Below are positions 18,480 to 27,401 of a DNA stretch of 35,485 nucleotides, piece after piece. The position numbers and the translations under genes are program-made. The notes beneath the pieces are model-generated. The model was not told the origin of the DNA and did not search any database. It worked only from the letters and a program-made list of their open reading frames with translations. Each line of letters starts with the position of its first letter. Position 1 is the stretch's first letter. This DNA is from Deltaproteobacteria bacterium (GTDB taxonomy: Bacteria > Desulfobacterota > Desulfobaccia > Desulfobaccales > 0-14-0-80-60-11): positions 1-35,485 of the forward strand of contig JAMCQY010000012.1 in the NCBI GenBank assembly GCA_023381945.1, given 5' to 3'.

Positions 18480-20819
18480 ATGCCCAAATCTTTACTAATT
18501 GTCGAATCGCCCACCAAGGCCAAAACCTTGCAGAAATATCTGGGGAGCGACTATGTGGTCCTCTCCAGCAAAGGCCACGTTAAGGACCTGCCGCCGCATG
18601 AACTGGGAGTCGACCTCGAGCGCGACTTTCAGCCCAAATATGTCACCATTTTGGGAAAGGCGAAAGTCATCCAGGAGCTAAAAAAAGTCGCGGCTGATAT
18701 TCCCGAGATCTATCTAGGCCCCGACCCGGATCGCGAAGGGGAGGCCATCGCCTGGCACATCGCCGAGGCCCTGGGGGAGAAGAACCATAAGTTTCACCGG
18801 GTTCTGTTTCTGGAGTTGACTCAGAAGGCCATCAAGGAGGCCCTGGCCCACCCCGTAGCCCTGGACAAATCCCGGTTCGAGTCCCAACAGGCCCGGCGCG
18901 TCCTGGACCGGCTGGTGGGTTATCAGATCAGCCCCCTGCTCTGGCAAAAGGTTAAGATGGGGCTCAGCGCCGGCCGGGTGCAATCCGTGGCCTTGCGGCT
19001 GGTGTGCGACCGGGAGCGGGCTATCCAGGCCTTTGTGCCGGATGAGTACTGGTCCCTGGACGCCTGCCTGGCAGGCAAAAAACCGCCGCGGTTCCTGGCC
19101 CATTTGCTGAAGCATGGCGCCAAGGCCATCAAGCCCGGCAGCGCCGGACAGGTGGAGAAGATCCTGGACGACCTGGAAGCCGCAGAATTCCGGGTGGCCA
19201 AGATTGACAAGAAGCCGCAGCGGCGGAATCCCTCGCCGCCTTTCATCACCAGCAGCCTGCAGATGGAGGCCAACCGCAAGCTCCGGTTTACCCCCAAGAA
19301 AACCATGTCCCTGGCCCAAAAACTCTATGAAGGCATTGAGCTGGGGGACGAGGGGCCGGTGGGTCTCATTACTTATATGAGAACCGACTCCACCCGGATC
19401 TCCGGTGAGGCCCTGGAAGCGCTGCGCCAATTCATTGGAGACACTTACGGGGCTGACTATTTACCCAAAACGCCCAATAAGTACAAGAGTCCCAAAGGGG
19501 CGCAGGAAGCCCACGAGGCCATCCGGCCCACCGGCGTCAGCCGCCGGCCCCAGGACATGAAGCCGTTTTTGGGCCGGGATGAACTGGCCCTGTATGACCT
19601 CATCTGGCGCCGTTTCGTGGCCTCGCAAATGGCCCCGGCCGTCTATCAGCTGACCACTGTGGATATCGAGGCGGCGGGCTATCTATTCCGGGCCACGGCC
19701 TCGGCGCTGCAGTTCCCAGGCTTCACCGCGGTCTACCAGGAGTCCAGGGAGGCCGAAGAGGAAGAGACCGCAGCCAAACTGCCGCCTTTAAAGGAGGGCG
19801 AGGTCCTGGAATTGCGGGATTTTGATCCCCAGCAGCACTTCACCAAGCCTCCGGCCCGCTTTACCGAGGCGTCTCTCATCAAGGAACTGGAGGTCCAGGG
19901 GATCGGGCGGCCCAGCACCTACGCCACCATTCTCAGCAACCTTCAGGATCGCCTTTACGTGCTTAAGGAAAAGGCCGCGCTCCGGCCCACGGAGATGGGC
20001 CTGGTGGTGAGCGATTTGCTGGTGGAAAACTTCCCGGACATCCTGGACTTGAAATTCACCGCTTCCATGGAAACGGATCTCGACCGGGTAGCCGAAGGCC
20101 GGGTCTCCTGGCTGGAGCTCATGCGCAACTTTTACGGGCCTTTCGCCCGGGACCTGGAGGCGGCCAAGGGCGGGATGCGCAAGGTGAAAAGCGTGCCCAG
20201 CGGGATCAGGTGTCCCGATTGCGGCAGTGAGCTGGTGGTGCGTTGGGGGAAAAACGGTGAATTTTTGGGATGCTCCGCCTATCCCAAGTGCCCCTTTACC
20301 GGGGATTTTACCCGGGACGCCAAAGGACGCATCGTGCTCCAGATGGAGGGGGGCGCAATGGGCGCCAGTCCGGCCGGGGAAGGCGAGGCACCGGTCCGAC
20401 CCAAGAGCACGATCACCGGCCTAAAGTGTCCCAAGTGCCAAAAAGAACTGATCGTTCGCCGCGGCCGGATGGGTGAATTCCTGGGCTGCTCCGGTTACCC
20501 CAGGTGCAAGTTCACCTCGAATTTTACCCGTGACGCCCAGGGCAACGCCGTGCTTCTGGATAGGGAGGCCGAAACCGCGGCTTTCCCCTGCCCCCGGGAG
20601 GGCTGCGGCGGCGGCCTGCTGAAACGCCGTTCCCGCCGGGGCATCTTTTACGGCTGCAGCAACTACCCCAAGTGTGATTTTACCCTGAACCAGGCCCCCA
20701 TTGAGGAGCCCTGCCCCCAATGCGCCTTCCCCTGGCTGATGAAAAAGGGCAAAAAGATCCTCTGCCCAAGAGACGAGTGCGATTATCAGGCAGCGGCGGT
20801 GGTTGAGGCCACAGGATGA
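18480..20819 (+). CDS. topA: DNA topoisomerase I (type IA)
   Basis: A 779-residue type IA topoisomerase that relaxes negative supercoils. The Toprim domain starts at once (LLIVESPTKAKTL) and has DPDREGEAIAWHI. The active-site Tyr is residue 299 in ITYMRTDSTRIS. After the four-domain core comes a C-terminal tail of four zinc-ribbon units beginning CPDCGSEL, CPKCQKEL, CPREGCGGGL and CPQCAFPW; the last is shorter and divergent. The first residue follows directly on an AT-rich leader with no ribosome site. Confidence 0.97.
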   Translation: MPKSLLIVESPTKAKTLQKYLGSDYVVLSSKGHVKDLPPHELGVDLERDFQPKYVTILGKAKVIQELKKVAADIPEIYLGPDPDREGEAIAWHIAEALGEKNHKFHRVLFLELTQKAIKEALAHPVALDKSRFESQQARRVLDRLVGYQISPLLWQKVKMGLSAGRVQSVALRLVCDRERAIQAFVPDEYWSLDACLAGKKPPRFLAHLLKHGAKAIKPGSAGQVEKILDDLEAAEFRVAKIDKKPQRRNPSPPFITSSLQMEANRKLRFTPKKTMSLAQKLYEGIELGDEGPVGLITYMRTDSTRISGEALEALRQFIGDTYGADYLPKTPNKYKSPKGAQEAHEAIRPTGVSRRPQDMKPFLGRDELALYDLIWRRFVASQMAPAVYQLTTVDIEAAGYLFRATASALQFPGFTAVYQESREAEEEETAAKLPPLKEGEVLELRDFDPQQHFTKPPARFTEASLIKELEVQGIGRPSTYATILSNLQDRLYVLKEKAALRPTEMGLVVSDLLVENFPDILDLKFTASMETDLDRVAEGRVSWLELMRNFYGPFARDLEAAKGGMRKVKSVPSGIRCPDCGSELVVRWGKNGEFLGCSAYPKCPFTGDFTRDAKGRIVLQMEGGAMGASPAGEGEAPVRPKSTITGLKCPKCQKELIVRRGRMGEFLGCSGYPRCKFTSNFTRDAQGNAVLLDREAETAAFPCPREGCGGGLLKRRSRRGIFYGCSNYPKCDFTLNQAPIEEPCPQCAFPWLMKKGKKILCPRDECDYQAAAVVEATG

Positions 20820-20824
20820 AGATC

Positions 20825-20854
20825 GTTTTCCGTTTCCAGTTTTCCGTTTTCCGT
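20825..20854. repeat. Tandem GTTTTCCGT repeat
   Basis: Three to four units of GTTTTCC(G) just after topA. An inverted counterpart (ACGGAAAACGG...) occurs 90 bases on, inside the first codons of trmFO. Confidence 0.55.
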
Positions 20855-20933
20855 AAAAACAATTAAACCCCCACCGGAATTAACGTATCAAAACCACCAA
20901 GATACTTATTCTGTCGAATCTCCGAGTTAAAAA

Positions 20934-22361
20934 ATGACCACGGTAAACGGAAAACGGCAAACGGCGAACCGCATTTCCATCATCGGCGGGGGCCTGGCGG
21001 GGGCGGAAGCCGCCTGGCAGGCGGCCCGGCGGGGCGTGGCGGTGCGTCTTTATGAAATGAAGCCCCGGAAATTCTCCCCAGCGCACAGCTCGCCTCTGCT
21101 GGGAGAATTGGTGTGCAGCAATTCGCTGCGCTCCCACTCCCAAGACAGCGCCGTGGGTCTGCTCAAAGAGGAGATGCGCCGGCTTAATTCCTTGATCATG
21201 GCGGCGGCTGCCGCCACCCGGGTGCCGGCTGGCAAGGCCCTGGCGGTGGACCGCGGGGCCTTCGCCGCGCACCTCTCGCAGGCCCTGGAGCAGGAACCGC
21301 TGGTTTCGATCGTCCGCGAGGAAGTCTCCGAACTGGATATTGCCGAGATCACGGTGGTGGCCACCGGTCCCCTCACTGCCGATCCCCTGGCGGCAACCTT
21401 GGGACAGCTCACCGGTCAGGAGCATCTCCATTTTTATGACGCCATCGCTCCCATCGTGGCGGCGGCCCCCCTGGATATGACCAAGATTTTCCGGGCCTCG
21501 CGCTACGGGGCCGGGGATGACTACCTCAACTGCCCCTTCAGTGAAGAAGAGTACGCCGCCTTTTATCAAGCCCTGTTGGCGGCGGAGCAGGCGCCGCTGA
21601 GGTCTTTTGAAGAACCCCGCTATTTCGAAGGCTGCCTGCCCATCGAGGTCATGGCGGCCCGCGGCTATCGCACCCTGGTTTTTGGCCCCTTGAAGCCGGT
21701 GGGGCTGACGGACCCCCGGACCGGGCGGCAACCCTTTGCGGTTGTGCAACTACGGGCTGAAAACCGCGAGGGGACTCTCTATAACCTGGTGGGGTTTCAG
21801 ACCAAGCTCAAATATCCGGAGCAGGAACGGGTCTTCCGGCTGATCCCGGGACTTTCGCAGGCCGAATTCGTACGCCTGGGCTCCATCCACCGCAACACCT
21901 TCATCCATTCACCCGGCCTGCTGAGCCCTTATCTGAATTTCCTGCAGCATCCCCGACTCTTTCTGGCGGGGCAGATCTCCGGGGTGGAGGGCTACGTGGA
22001 GTCCGCGGCCATGGGCCTGCTGGCGGGGATTAACGCCGCCCGTCTGGCCCGAGGGCAGGACCTGGTTACCCCGCCGCGGGCCACGGCCCTGGGGGCCCTG
22101 GTCCATCATCTGACCAACACCGAGACCAAGGATTTCCAGCCGATGAACGTCAATTTCGGACTGTTCCCGGCGCTTGAAGGGCGCATCCCCAAGAAGCTCA
22201 GAGGCACGGCCTATGCGGAGCGGGCTCTTCAAGAACTGGCGAGTTGGATAAGGGAAAAAGGGATATCAGGGCGGCCTGTGGCCGCCAAAATATCGGCGGG
22301 CACAGCCAGCCATATAAACTCTGACTGGGAGGGGGTAACATTTAAGGGCCCTGGAGGTTAA
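20934..22361 (+). CDS. trmFO: Methylenetetrahydrofolate--tRNA-(uracil-5-)-methyltransferase TrmFO
   Basis: A 475-residue flavoprotein that makes m5U54 in tRNA using methylene-tetrahydrofolate. The FAD-binding motif is [16 protein letters not shown], the catalytic Cys lies in [12 protein letters not shown], and later blocks ([40 protein letters not shown]) are typical. The ATG at 20934 is the only conventional start, and codons 4-12 are made of an ACGGAAAACGG-type repeat. At the other end about 30 residues after WIREKG come from a family A palindrome, so both termini look repeat-derived. The last 20 bases overlap the convergent CAP-domain gene. Confidence 0.95.
   Translation: MTTVNGKRQTANRISIIGGGLAGAEAAWQAARRGVAVRLYEMKPRKFSPAHSSPLLGELVCSNSLRSHSQDSAVGLLKEEMRRLNSLIMAAAAATRVPAGKALAVDRGAFAAHLSQALEQEPLVSIVREEVSELDIAEITVVATGPLTADPLAATLGQLTGQEHLHFYDAIAPIVAAAPLDMTKIFRASRYGAGDDYLNCPFSEEEYAAFYQALLAAEQAPLRSFEEPRYFEGCLPIEVMAARGYRTLVFGPLKPVGLTDPRTGRQPFAVVQLRAENREGTLYNLVGFQTKLKYPEQERVFRLIPGLSQAEFVRLGSIHRNTFIHSPGLLSPYLNFLQHPRLFLAGQISGVEGYVESAAMGLLAGINAARLARGQDLVTPPRATALGALVHHLTNTETKDFQPMNVNFGLFPALEGRIPKKLRGTAYAERALQELASWIREKGISGRPVAAKISAGTASHINSDWEGVTFKGPGG
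22270..22303 (-). repeat. Family A palindromic repeat, partial copy inside trmFO
   Basis: GGCGGCCTGTGGCCGCC followed by GGCGGGCAC, the reverse complement of the 3' two thirds of the element at 16187-16232. It is translated as part of the C-terminal tail of TrmFO. Confidence 0.55.
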
Positions 22362-22953
22362 AGAATCCTCCCCAGCTAAAGGCCCTGGATTTCCCCACAA
22401 ATTCCTGGGTAACCTTAATGGTGTGGTGACGTGCGGAGACTCCCACCCCAATATGGGTAAACTCGAGGTCCAGCAGGTTCGCCCGGTGGCCGGGGCTGTC
22501 CAGCCAGTCGTCCACGATTTCCTGCGCCAGCCTCTTAAGGTTGGGGTAATGATAGCCGTAAGAGAACCAAATATTTTCCCCCATCATAAATACTCGGTGA
22601 TGATACTGCTCCGTTATCCGGTCATCGAATTCCACCCCATCGGGCGTCGTATGGTCAAAAAACCGGCGCACCAGCATATCATTGCTGAAGTTTCGGGCCA
22701 CCTGCCGCAATTCAGTGTCTTTGATTAAGGGCGTCAGGCCCTTTGCCAGTCTGGCTTGGTTGGTCATTTCAAAGACCAGGTCTTCCACCTTTTCCAGATA
22801 CTTAATCCCCGGCGGCGGCAAAACCGGCTTGGTCTGGTAGGACACCGGCGGGGAGATTGCCTGCTTGACGAGAGGCATCGCCTGGGGCCAGACGGCAACC
22901 AACGCGGCCGTCAGGAGACCCACAATTATCAGCTTTATGAGACTGGATTTCAT
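22342..22953 (-). CDS. Exported CAP-domain (SCP/YkwD-like) protein
   Basis: A 203-residue protein with an N-terminal membrane anchor or signal peptide ([16 protein letters not shown]), a Pro-rich linker and a CAP domain from about residue 55. CAP motifs seen are [30 protein letters not shown] and [11 protein letters not shown], followed by THIGVGV. Bacterial members are envelope or secreted proteins of mostly unknown role. The ribosome site is weak. Its stop lies inside the end of trmFO on the other strand. Confidence 0.9.
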   Translation of the reverse strand: MKSSLIKLIIVGLLTAALVAVWPQAMPLVKQAISPPVSYQTKPVLPPPGIKYLEKVEDLVFEMTNQARLAKGLTPLIKDTELRQVARNFSNDMLVRRFFDHTTPDGVEFDDRITEQYHHRVFMMGENIWFSYGYHYPNLKRLAQEIVDDWLDSPGHRANLLDLEFTHIGVGVSARHHTIKVTQEFVGKSRAFSWGGFFNLQGP

Positions 22954-22975
22954 ATAATTTTCTTGGCTTACCTAA

Positions 22976-23000
22976 AAGGGCGACCCAGCGGATCGCCCTT
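22976..23000. repeat. Palindromic repeat, family B
   Basis: Arms AAGGGCGAnCC / GGnTCGCCCTT, the same type as 14901-14931, in the gap between the CAP gene and the DAC-domain gene. Confidence 0.55.
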
Positions 23001-23034
23001 AAGAAAAATGAACGGTTGTATGAACTCGAAACTC

Positions 23035-24582
23035 TCAATACAGCCGGCTCACCAGCTTGCCCTGGCGGTAGAGGGAGATATGGGCGTCCTGAGAGACGCA
23101 AATGCCAAGTACATGTGGAGCATAGGCCGAGAATTCCCGCGTCACCTGGTGGCGCATGCCGCTGCCCAGATCATCCTGGTCCGGCGGCAGGCCCACCGCG
23201 GTGGGGGTGAGGCGGGCCCGGAACTGGCAGGCCTCCAAGCGGTCGTTGAAAATGACCGCGCCGTCGGATTTGGACAGGCCCAGGAGGTGGTGCAGCCAGC
23301 GATCATGCATGGGGACCGGTGCCGCCAGGTGCATCTGCCTTTCTATGGGGGTCTGGGGGTCGGCCAGTTGCTCCCGGGTCAGGCCGATGAGCAGGATGGC
23401 CCCATGGCCGCTACGGCGCAGCATCTCCAGAAGTCTTTTCAGGTGGCCGGCAGCGGTGGAGGCGTGGATGCCGGGGCAGACTTCCTTTAACTGGCGTTCC
23501 AGCTCCTGCCAGAAGGCGTCCTGGAACAGGGGAATATGGAGGTGGCCATGGCGGTATTCCAGGACCGACAGGGGAATGCGGCGGTTTTTGCGGCCCTGCA
23601 AGGCCACCCAGAAGCTGACCCAGCCCCGGTGAGAGATGGTAGCCAGGGGCAGCACCGACCGCCAGGCGCCGGAGGTGGCGAGTTGGCGATGTGTTCCCCG
23701 GTTGATCTCCAGGAGGCCGACGATCTTGCCGCGGTGTACCGCCAGAAATGTGGAGCGGCCGTCGGCGTTGAGCAGGAACTGCCGCAGGGCCTGGACTCCC
23801 AGGTCCAGGGGGGTGAAATTTTCTTCCCGGAACCACAAGAGGGACCGCCAGCGTTTCCGGAAGGATTCCAGGGGCTGGTCAGCGGAGAGAAAGGCGAAGC
23901 CCGTAAAGAGTCGCGCTCCTTCCACGGAATAATAGAGCAGACGCTTGAAAAGGCGCCAGGCCCGAATGATGGCCTCTTCCCGGACCCCGCCGGGCATTTC
24001 GCAGCGCCGCAAATCCGCGCCGCTGTGGAGCATGGAGCCGATGTAGGGGTTATCCTGGGCATCCAGTTTGATGGTGGCGCAGGGAGCCCATTCCAGGCTT
24101 TGCAGGTAGCCGGCCACCACCTGTTCCTCCAGGGAGTACGGGGTAAAAAGCGACAGGCTGCCCCGGCCTTCCGGTGTCAGAGATAACTGATGCAGCACCA
24201 GGCGCCCGAAAAGAATGCTGAGAAAGCGAATGTGGAAAGGCGATAGCAGAAAAGTGGTTTGCAAAGTGTGCAGGCGCAGGTCCAGGGTCAGCCCCGGCAG
24301 TTCCAAACGGATTACATGAGATAGCCCTTCCCATTCCCGGGCCGCCAGGTTGGGATAGATGACCCCCTTAACTTCAACTAAGTTGCGCTGGAAGTACATG
24401 GCAAAACAGGGGAATAGTTCCAGCCCCCGGGCTTGGGGGGGCACAATGCTGCTTGGTTCGCCGTCCCAGTCCACGTTACAGGCCGTGACGTCGAAGATCA
24501 GCCGCAAGACTTCCGGGGTGGTTACCAGGGACTTTAATTGTTCGGCAAAAGAAAGCGACGATCTGGAGAGAGGCTCTGGCAT
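23035..24582 (-). CDS. Diadenylate-cyclase (DAC/DisA_N) domain protein with unrecognised N-terminal region
   Basis: A 515-residue soluble protein. The last ~140 residues follow the DAC fold that makes c-di-AMP from two ATP: GHGAILLIG (about 392-400), SDGAVIFNDRLEACQFRARL with the DGA motif at 440-442, GSGMRHQVTREFS with R477-H478 at the place of the usual GTRHRAA, then ICVSQDAHISLYRQGKLV in place of the VSEE...IS...G strand pair. The third residue of RHR is Gln and the preceding Thr is not conserved, so activity is not certain. Residues 1-370 match no family I can name; they may be one of the sensor domains described in front of DAC domains. The ATG has AAGG 7 bases upstream. It is transcribed alone or with mtaD. 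Confidence 0.75.
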   Translation of the reverse strand: MPEPLSRSSLSFAEQLKSLVTTPEVLRLIFDVTACNVDWDGEPSSIVPPQARGLELFPCFAMYFQRNLVEVKGVIYPNLAAREWEGLSHVIRLELPGLTLDLRLHTLQTTFLLSPFHIRFLSILFGRLVLHQLSLTPEGRGSLSLFTPYSLEEQVVAGYLQSLEWAPCATIKLDAQDNPYIGSMLHSGADLRRCEMPGGVREEAIIRAWRLFKRLLYYSVEGARLFTGFAFLSADQPLESFRKRWRSLLWFREENFTPLDLGVQALRQFLLNADGRSTFLAVHRGKIVGLLEINRGTHRQLATSGAWRSVLPLATISHRGWVSFWVALQGRKNRRIPLSVLEYRHGHLHIPLFQDAFWQELERQLKEVCPGIHASTAAGHLKRLLEMLRRSGHGAILLIGLTREQLADPQTPIERQMHLAAPVPMHDRWLHHLLGLSKSDGAVIFNDRLEACQFRARLTPTAVGLPPDQDDLGSGMRHQVTREFSAYAPHVLGICVSQDAHISLYRQGKLVSRLY

Positions 24583-24728
24583 TAATTAACCTTTATCCGC
24601 AAGGTTGAACTGAATATATAAATATAACACCGCCTCGGCGGCTTTCCGGCACAGGCTTGGAAGCCCGCCACGACGTAAAAAGGCAACCATCGTTTATACT
24701 TATATTTTCGCCATGAATGCCCTTTTGG

Positions 24729-26069
24729 TCAAGGGCGGCGAGAATTTTGACAGAAAGCCGCCAAATCCGGACAGGACTGGCGGAGGCGGGCGGCGATTTC
24801 GGGCCAGTCGAGAGTTTGGAGTTGCCGGTCGAACAGGAGCCAGCGCCCCTGGGCCATGACATGGCGCACATCCGCGGCCCGGGCGGCATAGGCCAGGTGC
24901 GAGAAAGGGTCATAAAGCGGCATCAGATGGGGGAGGTTAAGGTCCAGCACGATGAGGTCGGCCTCTTTGCCTGGAGTCAGGGTGCCGATATGGCCACCAA
25001 GGCCCAGGACCTGGGCCCCTCCCCGGGTGGCCAGGGCCACGACCGCGGCCGCGGGCATAAGCGTCGGGTCAAGGCTCCAGACCTTGTGGAGGCGGGCCGT
25101 CAGGCTTATTTCACCCCACAGGTCGAGGTTGTTGTTGGAAGCGGCCCCATCGCTGCCCAGGCCCACGGGGACCCCCCGCTTGAGCAGCTCCGGAATGGGG
25201 GCCACTCCGGAGGCCAGCTTCAGGTTGGATTCCGGGCAGTGGCTCACCGCAACCCCACGGCGGGCCAGGATTTCTTGATCCTCAGGTTCCAGCCAGACGC
25301 CATGGACCGCCACGGTCAACTTATCCAAGACTCCCAGCCGGTCCAGATAGGCTACGGGAGTGAAACCGGTTTTCTGCCGGCTGTCTTCCACTTCTCCCGA
25401 TGTTTCGGCCAGGTGGATGAACCAGGGAACTCCTCGGGAGCGAGTCAGGTCCTTGGCTTGCATCAGGGTATCGGCCCCGCAGGTGTACGGGGAATGGCAG
25501 AAGACAGCCGAGGTGATGCCCTGCTCGACGAAATCCGTCCCGCCGGCGAGAAAATCAGCGGCCACCTTGAGATTGTCCCGGGGATCGGGTACGCCGGGGG
25601 CCGGGAAATCCACCACTCCCTGGGCTGCCACAGCCCTGAGACCCGCCGCGGCCAGGGCCCGGCGCACCTCGGTCTCAAAAAAATAACCGTCGGCCACGGT
25701 GGTAATGCCCCCCCGGATCATCTCAGCCGCCGCGGCCAACGTCCCCCAATAGGCCTTGTCCGGGTCGAGCCAGGCGGCTTCGGCGGGAAAGATGAAATCC
25801 GTGAGCCAGGTGGAAAGCGGCAGGTCGTCGGCCAGGCCCCGGAACCAGACCATGGGGGCGTGGCAGTGGGTGTTCACCAGGCCGGGGAGCACCAGGTAAC
25901 CACTGAGGTCCAGCGATTGTTGGGCCGGAGGGAGATTTTCGACGGCAGCCATGGCCCCCACGGCGATAATCCGGCGACCCTTTACCGCCACGTAACCGCA
26001 GGCGATGGGGGCAGCCCCAGGCTCCAGGGTGAGGATCAGGGCATGATGAAGGAGTATATCCGCGTCCAT
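24729..26069 (-). CDS. mtaD: MtaD/SsnA-type amidohydrolase (5'-methylthioadenosine/S-adenosylhomocysteine deaminase)
   Basis: A 446-residue cytosolic metal-dependent deaminase. The metal ligands are in LVNTHCHAPM, the mid-protein HLAETSGEVEDS and AVHGVWLEPED motifs are present, and SHCPESNLKLASG plus GLGSDGAASNNNLDLW are characteristic of MtaD. Family members deaminate MTA, SAH or adenosine to the inosine form. AAGG lies 7 bases before the ATG. It follows the HD-GYP gene after a palindrome and precedes the DAC gene by 146 bases on the same strand. The exact substrate needs assay; the group is broad. Confidence 0.88.
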   Translation of the reverse strand: MDADILLHHALILTLEPGAAPIACGYVAVKGRRIIAVGAMAAVENLPPAQQSLDLSGYLVLPGLVNTHCHAPMVWFRGLADDLPLSTWLTDFIFPAEAAWLDPDKAYWGTLAAAAEMIRGGITTVADGYFFETEVRRALAAAGLRAVAAQGVVDFPAPGVPDPRDNLKVAADFLAGGTDFVEQGITSAVFCHSPYTCGADTLMQAKDLTRSRGVPWFIHLAETSGEVEDSRQKTGFTPVAYLDRLGVLDKLTVAVHGVWLEPEDQEILARRGVAVSHCPESNLKLASGVAPIPELLKRGVPVGLGSDGAASNNNLDLWGEISLTARLHKVWSLDPTLMPAAAVVALATRGGAQVLGLGGHIGTLTPGKEADLIVLDLNLPHLMPLYDPFSHLAYAARAADVRHVMAQGRWLLFDRQLQTLDWPEIAARLRQSCPDLAAFCQNSRRP

Positions 26070-26080
26070 TAAAGCCTTGC

Positions 26081-26105
26081 AGGGGCAGCTCGCGAGCCGC
26101 CCCTT
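26081..26105. repeat. Palindromic repeat, family B (GGGGCRGCTCGCGAGC type)
   Basis: Arms AGGGGCaGCTCGC / GCGAGCcGCCCCTT between the HD-GYP gene and mtaD. Similar to 29459-29483. Confidence 0.55.
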
Positions 26106-26144
26106 CCGAACTCCGCAGAGTGAAAAAAAAGGTTTAGGAAACGC

Positions 26145-27401
26145 TCAGGCAGTTACCCGCGGCGCCGAGGAGCAGTAATTCGGGTCCTCCTGGTACTTTT
26201 CCTTGATGGCCACAATGGTGTCGTGAACCTCCAGGAAGGCCTGGACGACCTCCGGGTCGAATTGCCTGCCGGACTCCTCCCCGATAATCGTCAGAATCCG
26301 CTTTTCCGGCATCGGCTCCTTGTAACTACGCTTGGAACCCAGGGCGTCGTAAACATCAGCCAGGGAGACGACGCGGGCCGCCAGGGGAATCTCCTCGCCC
26401 CGTTTTCCCGGGCCCAGGCTGACCTGCGGGTCGTAAATATCAGCGATACGGCCTGGATAGCCGCTGCCGTCCCATTTTTCGTGGTGATTCAGAGCAATCT
26501 CGGCGGACAGGATATCCAGCTCGGATTCGGCGTTCTGGAAGAGGCGAGCCCCGAGGATCGTGTGAAACTTCATAACGTTGAACTCTTCAGGGTCCAGGCC
26601 GGCTGGTTTCTTCAGGATCAAGTCCGAGATGGCAATTTTGCCGACGTCATGCAGCATCGCCGCGATGCGCAGCAGGTCTTTGGTGATCCTGATCTCCTCC
26701 GGAGGCACCCCGCGGTTGCGGGCCCACCTGTGGTAAATCTCGGCGGCATAAGCGCCTACCCGGTTAACGTGAGGCCCGGTCTCTTCAGGGTCCCGAAGTT
26801 CCGCCATCTTAATCATCCTCAGGATGACTTCCCGGGTGAGGCAGGCCCGTTCGATGGCCGCGCCGGCGTTGTCCGCAAAATAATTCAAAATCAACTCATC
26901 ATGTTCGGTGAAGGGAATGACTCCGCCATTTGCTCCCTTCGCGTTAATAAGCTGCAAGACCCCCACGATCTTCTGCCGGCTGGTCCGCAGAGGCACGCCG
27001 ATGATGGTTTGGGTGCGGTAGCCCGACTGTTCATCGAAAGATTTGTTGAAGGTAAAGGGCAGGGCGGGGGGAAGATGATAGGCGTCGTCGATGATGAGCG
27101 GCTTGCCGGTGAGGGCCACGTAGCCGGCCAGGGATCGGTCGTCAATGGGCAGAGTATGGCCGGAAAAGAGATATTTGCTGCTGCTCTCCGGGGCGAAAAG
27201 GCTGTCGTTGTGGATATAGGTGAAGCGCAGCAACTGCTTTTCGACGGTATAGATGGAGCCGGCTTCGGCATTAGTGAGGCGGCGGGCCTGCAGGAGCACC
27301 TGGTCCAGCAGGGTGTCGAGATCGTTAAGGTGATACAACCCTTCCATAATGTTGAGCAACTTGGCGACCAGATCATTCGGCCCGCTCTGCTGATCAGTCA
27401 A
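26145..27401 (-). CDS. GAF / HD-GYP protein, probable cyclic-di-GMP phosphodiesterase
   Basis: A 418-residue protein: GAF sensor domain at about 25-185 and HD-GYP domain at about 190-390. HD-GYP residues present are H211, the HD pair 251-252 in MLHDVGKIAI, HHEKWDGSGYP at 306-316 and D349 in SLADVYDAL, so the metal site looks complete and hydrolysis of c-di-GMP is likely. It starts with TTG inside a TTGA overlap with the stop of the L,D-transpeptidase, so the two proteins are translationally coupled. The GAF ligand is unknown. Confidence 0.92.
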   Translation of the reverse strand: MTDQQSGPNDLVAKLLNIMEGLYHLNDLDTLLDQVLLQARRLTNAEAGSIYTVEKQLLRFTYIHNDSLFAPESSSKYLFSGHTLPIDDRSLAGYVALTGKPLIIDDAYHLPPALPFTFNKSFDEQSGYRTQTIIGVPLRTSRQKIVGVLQLINAKGANGGVIPFTEHDELILNYFADNAGAAIERACLTREVILRMIKMAELRDPEETGPHVNRVGAYAAEIYHRWARNRGVPPEEIRITKDLLRIAAMLHDVGKIAISDLILKKPAGLDPEEFNVMKFHTILGARLFQNAESELDILSAEIALNHHEKWDGSGYPGRIADIYDPQVSLGPGKRGEEIPLAARVVSLADVYDALGSKRSYKEPMPEKRILTIIGEESGRQFDPEVVQAFLEVHDTIVAIKEKYQEDPNYCSSAPRVTA

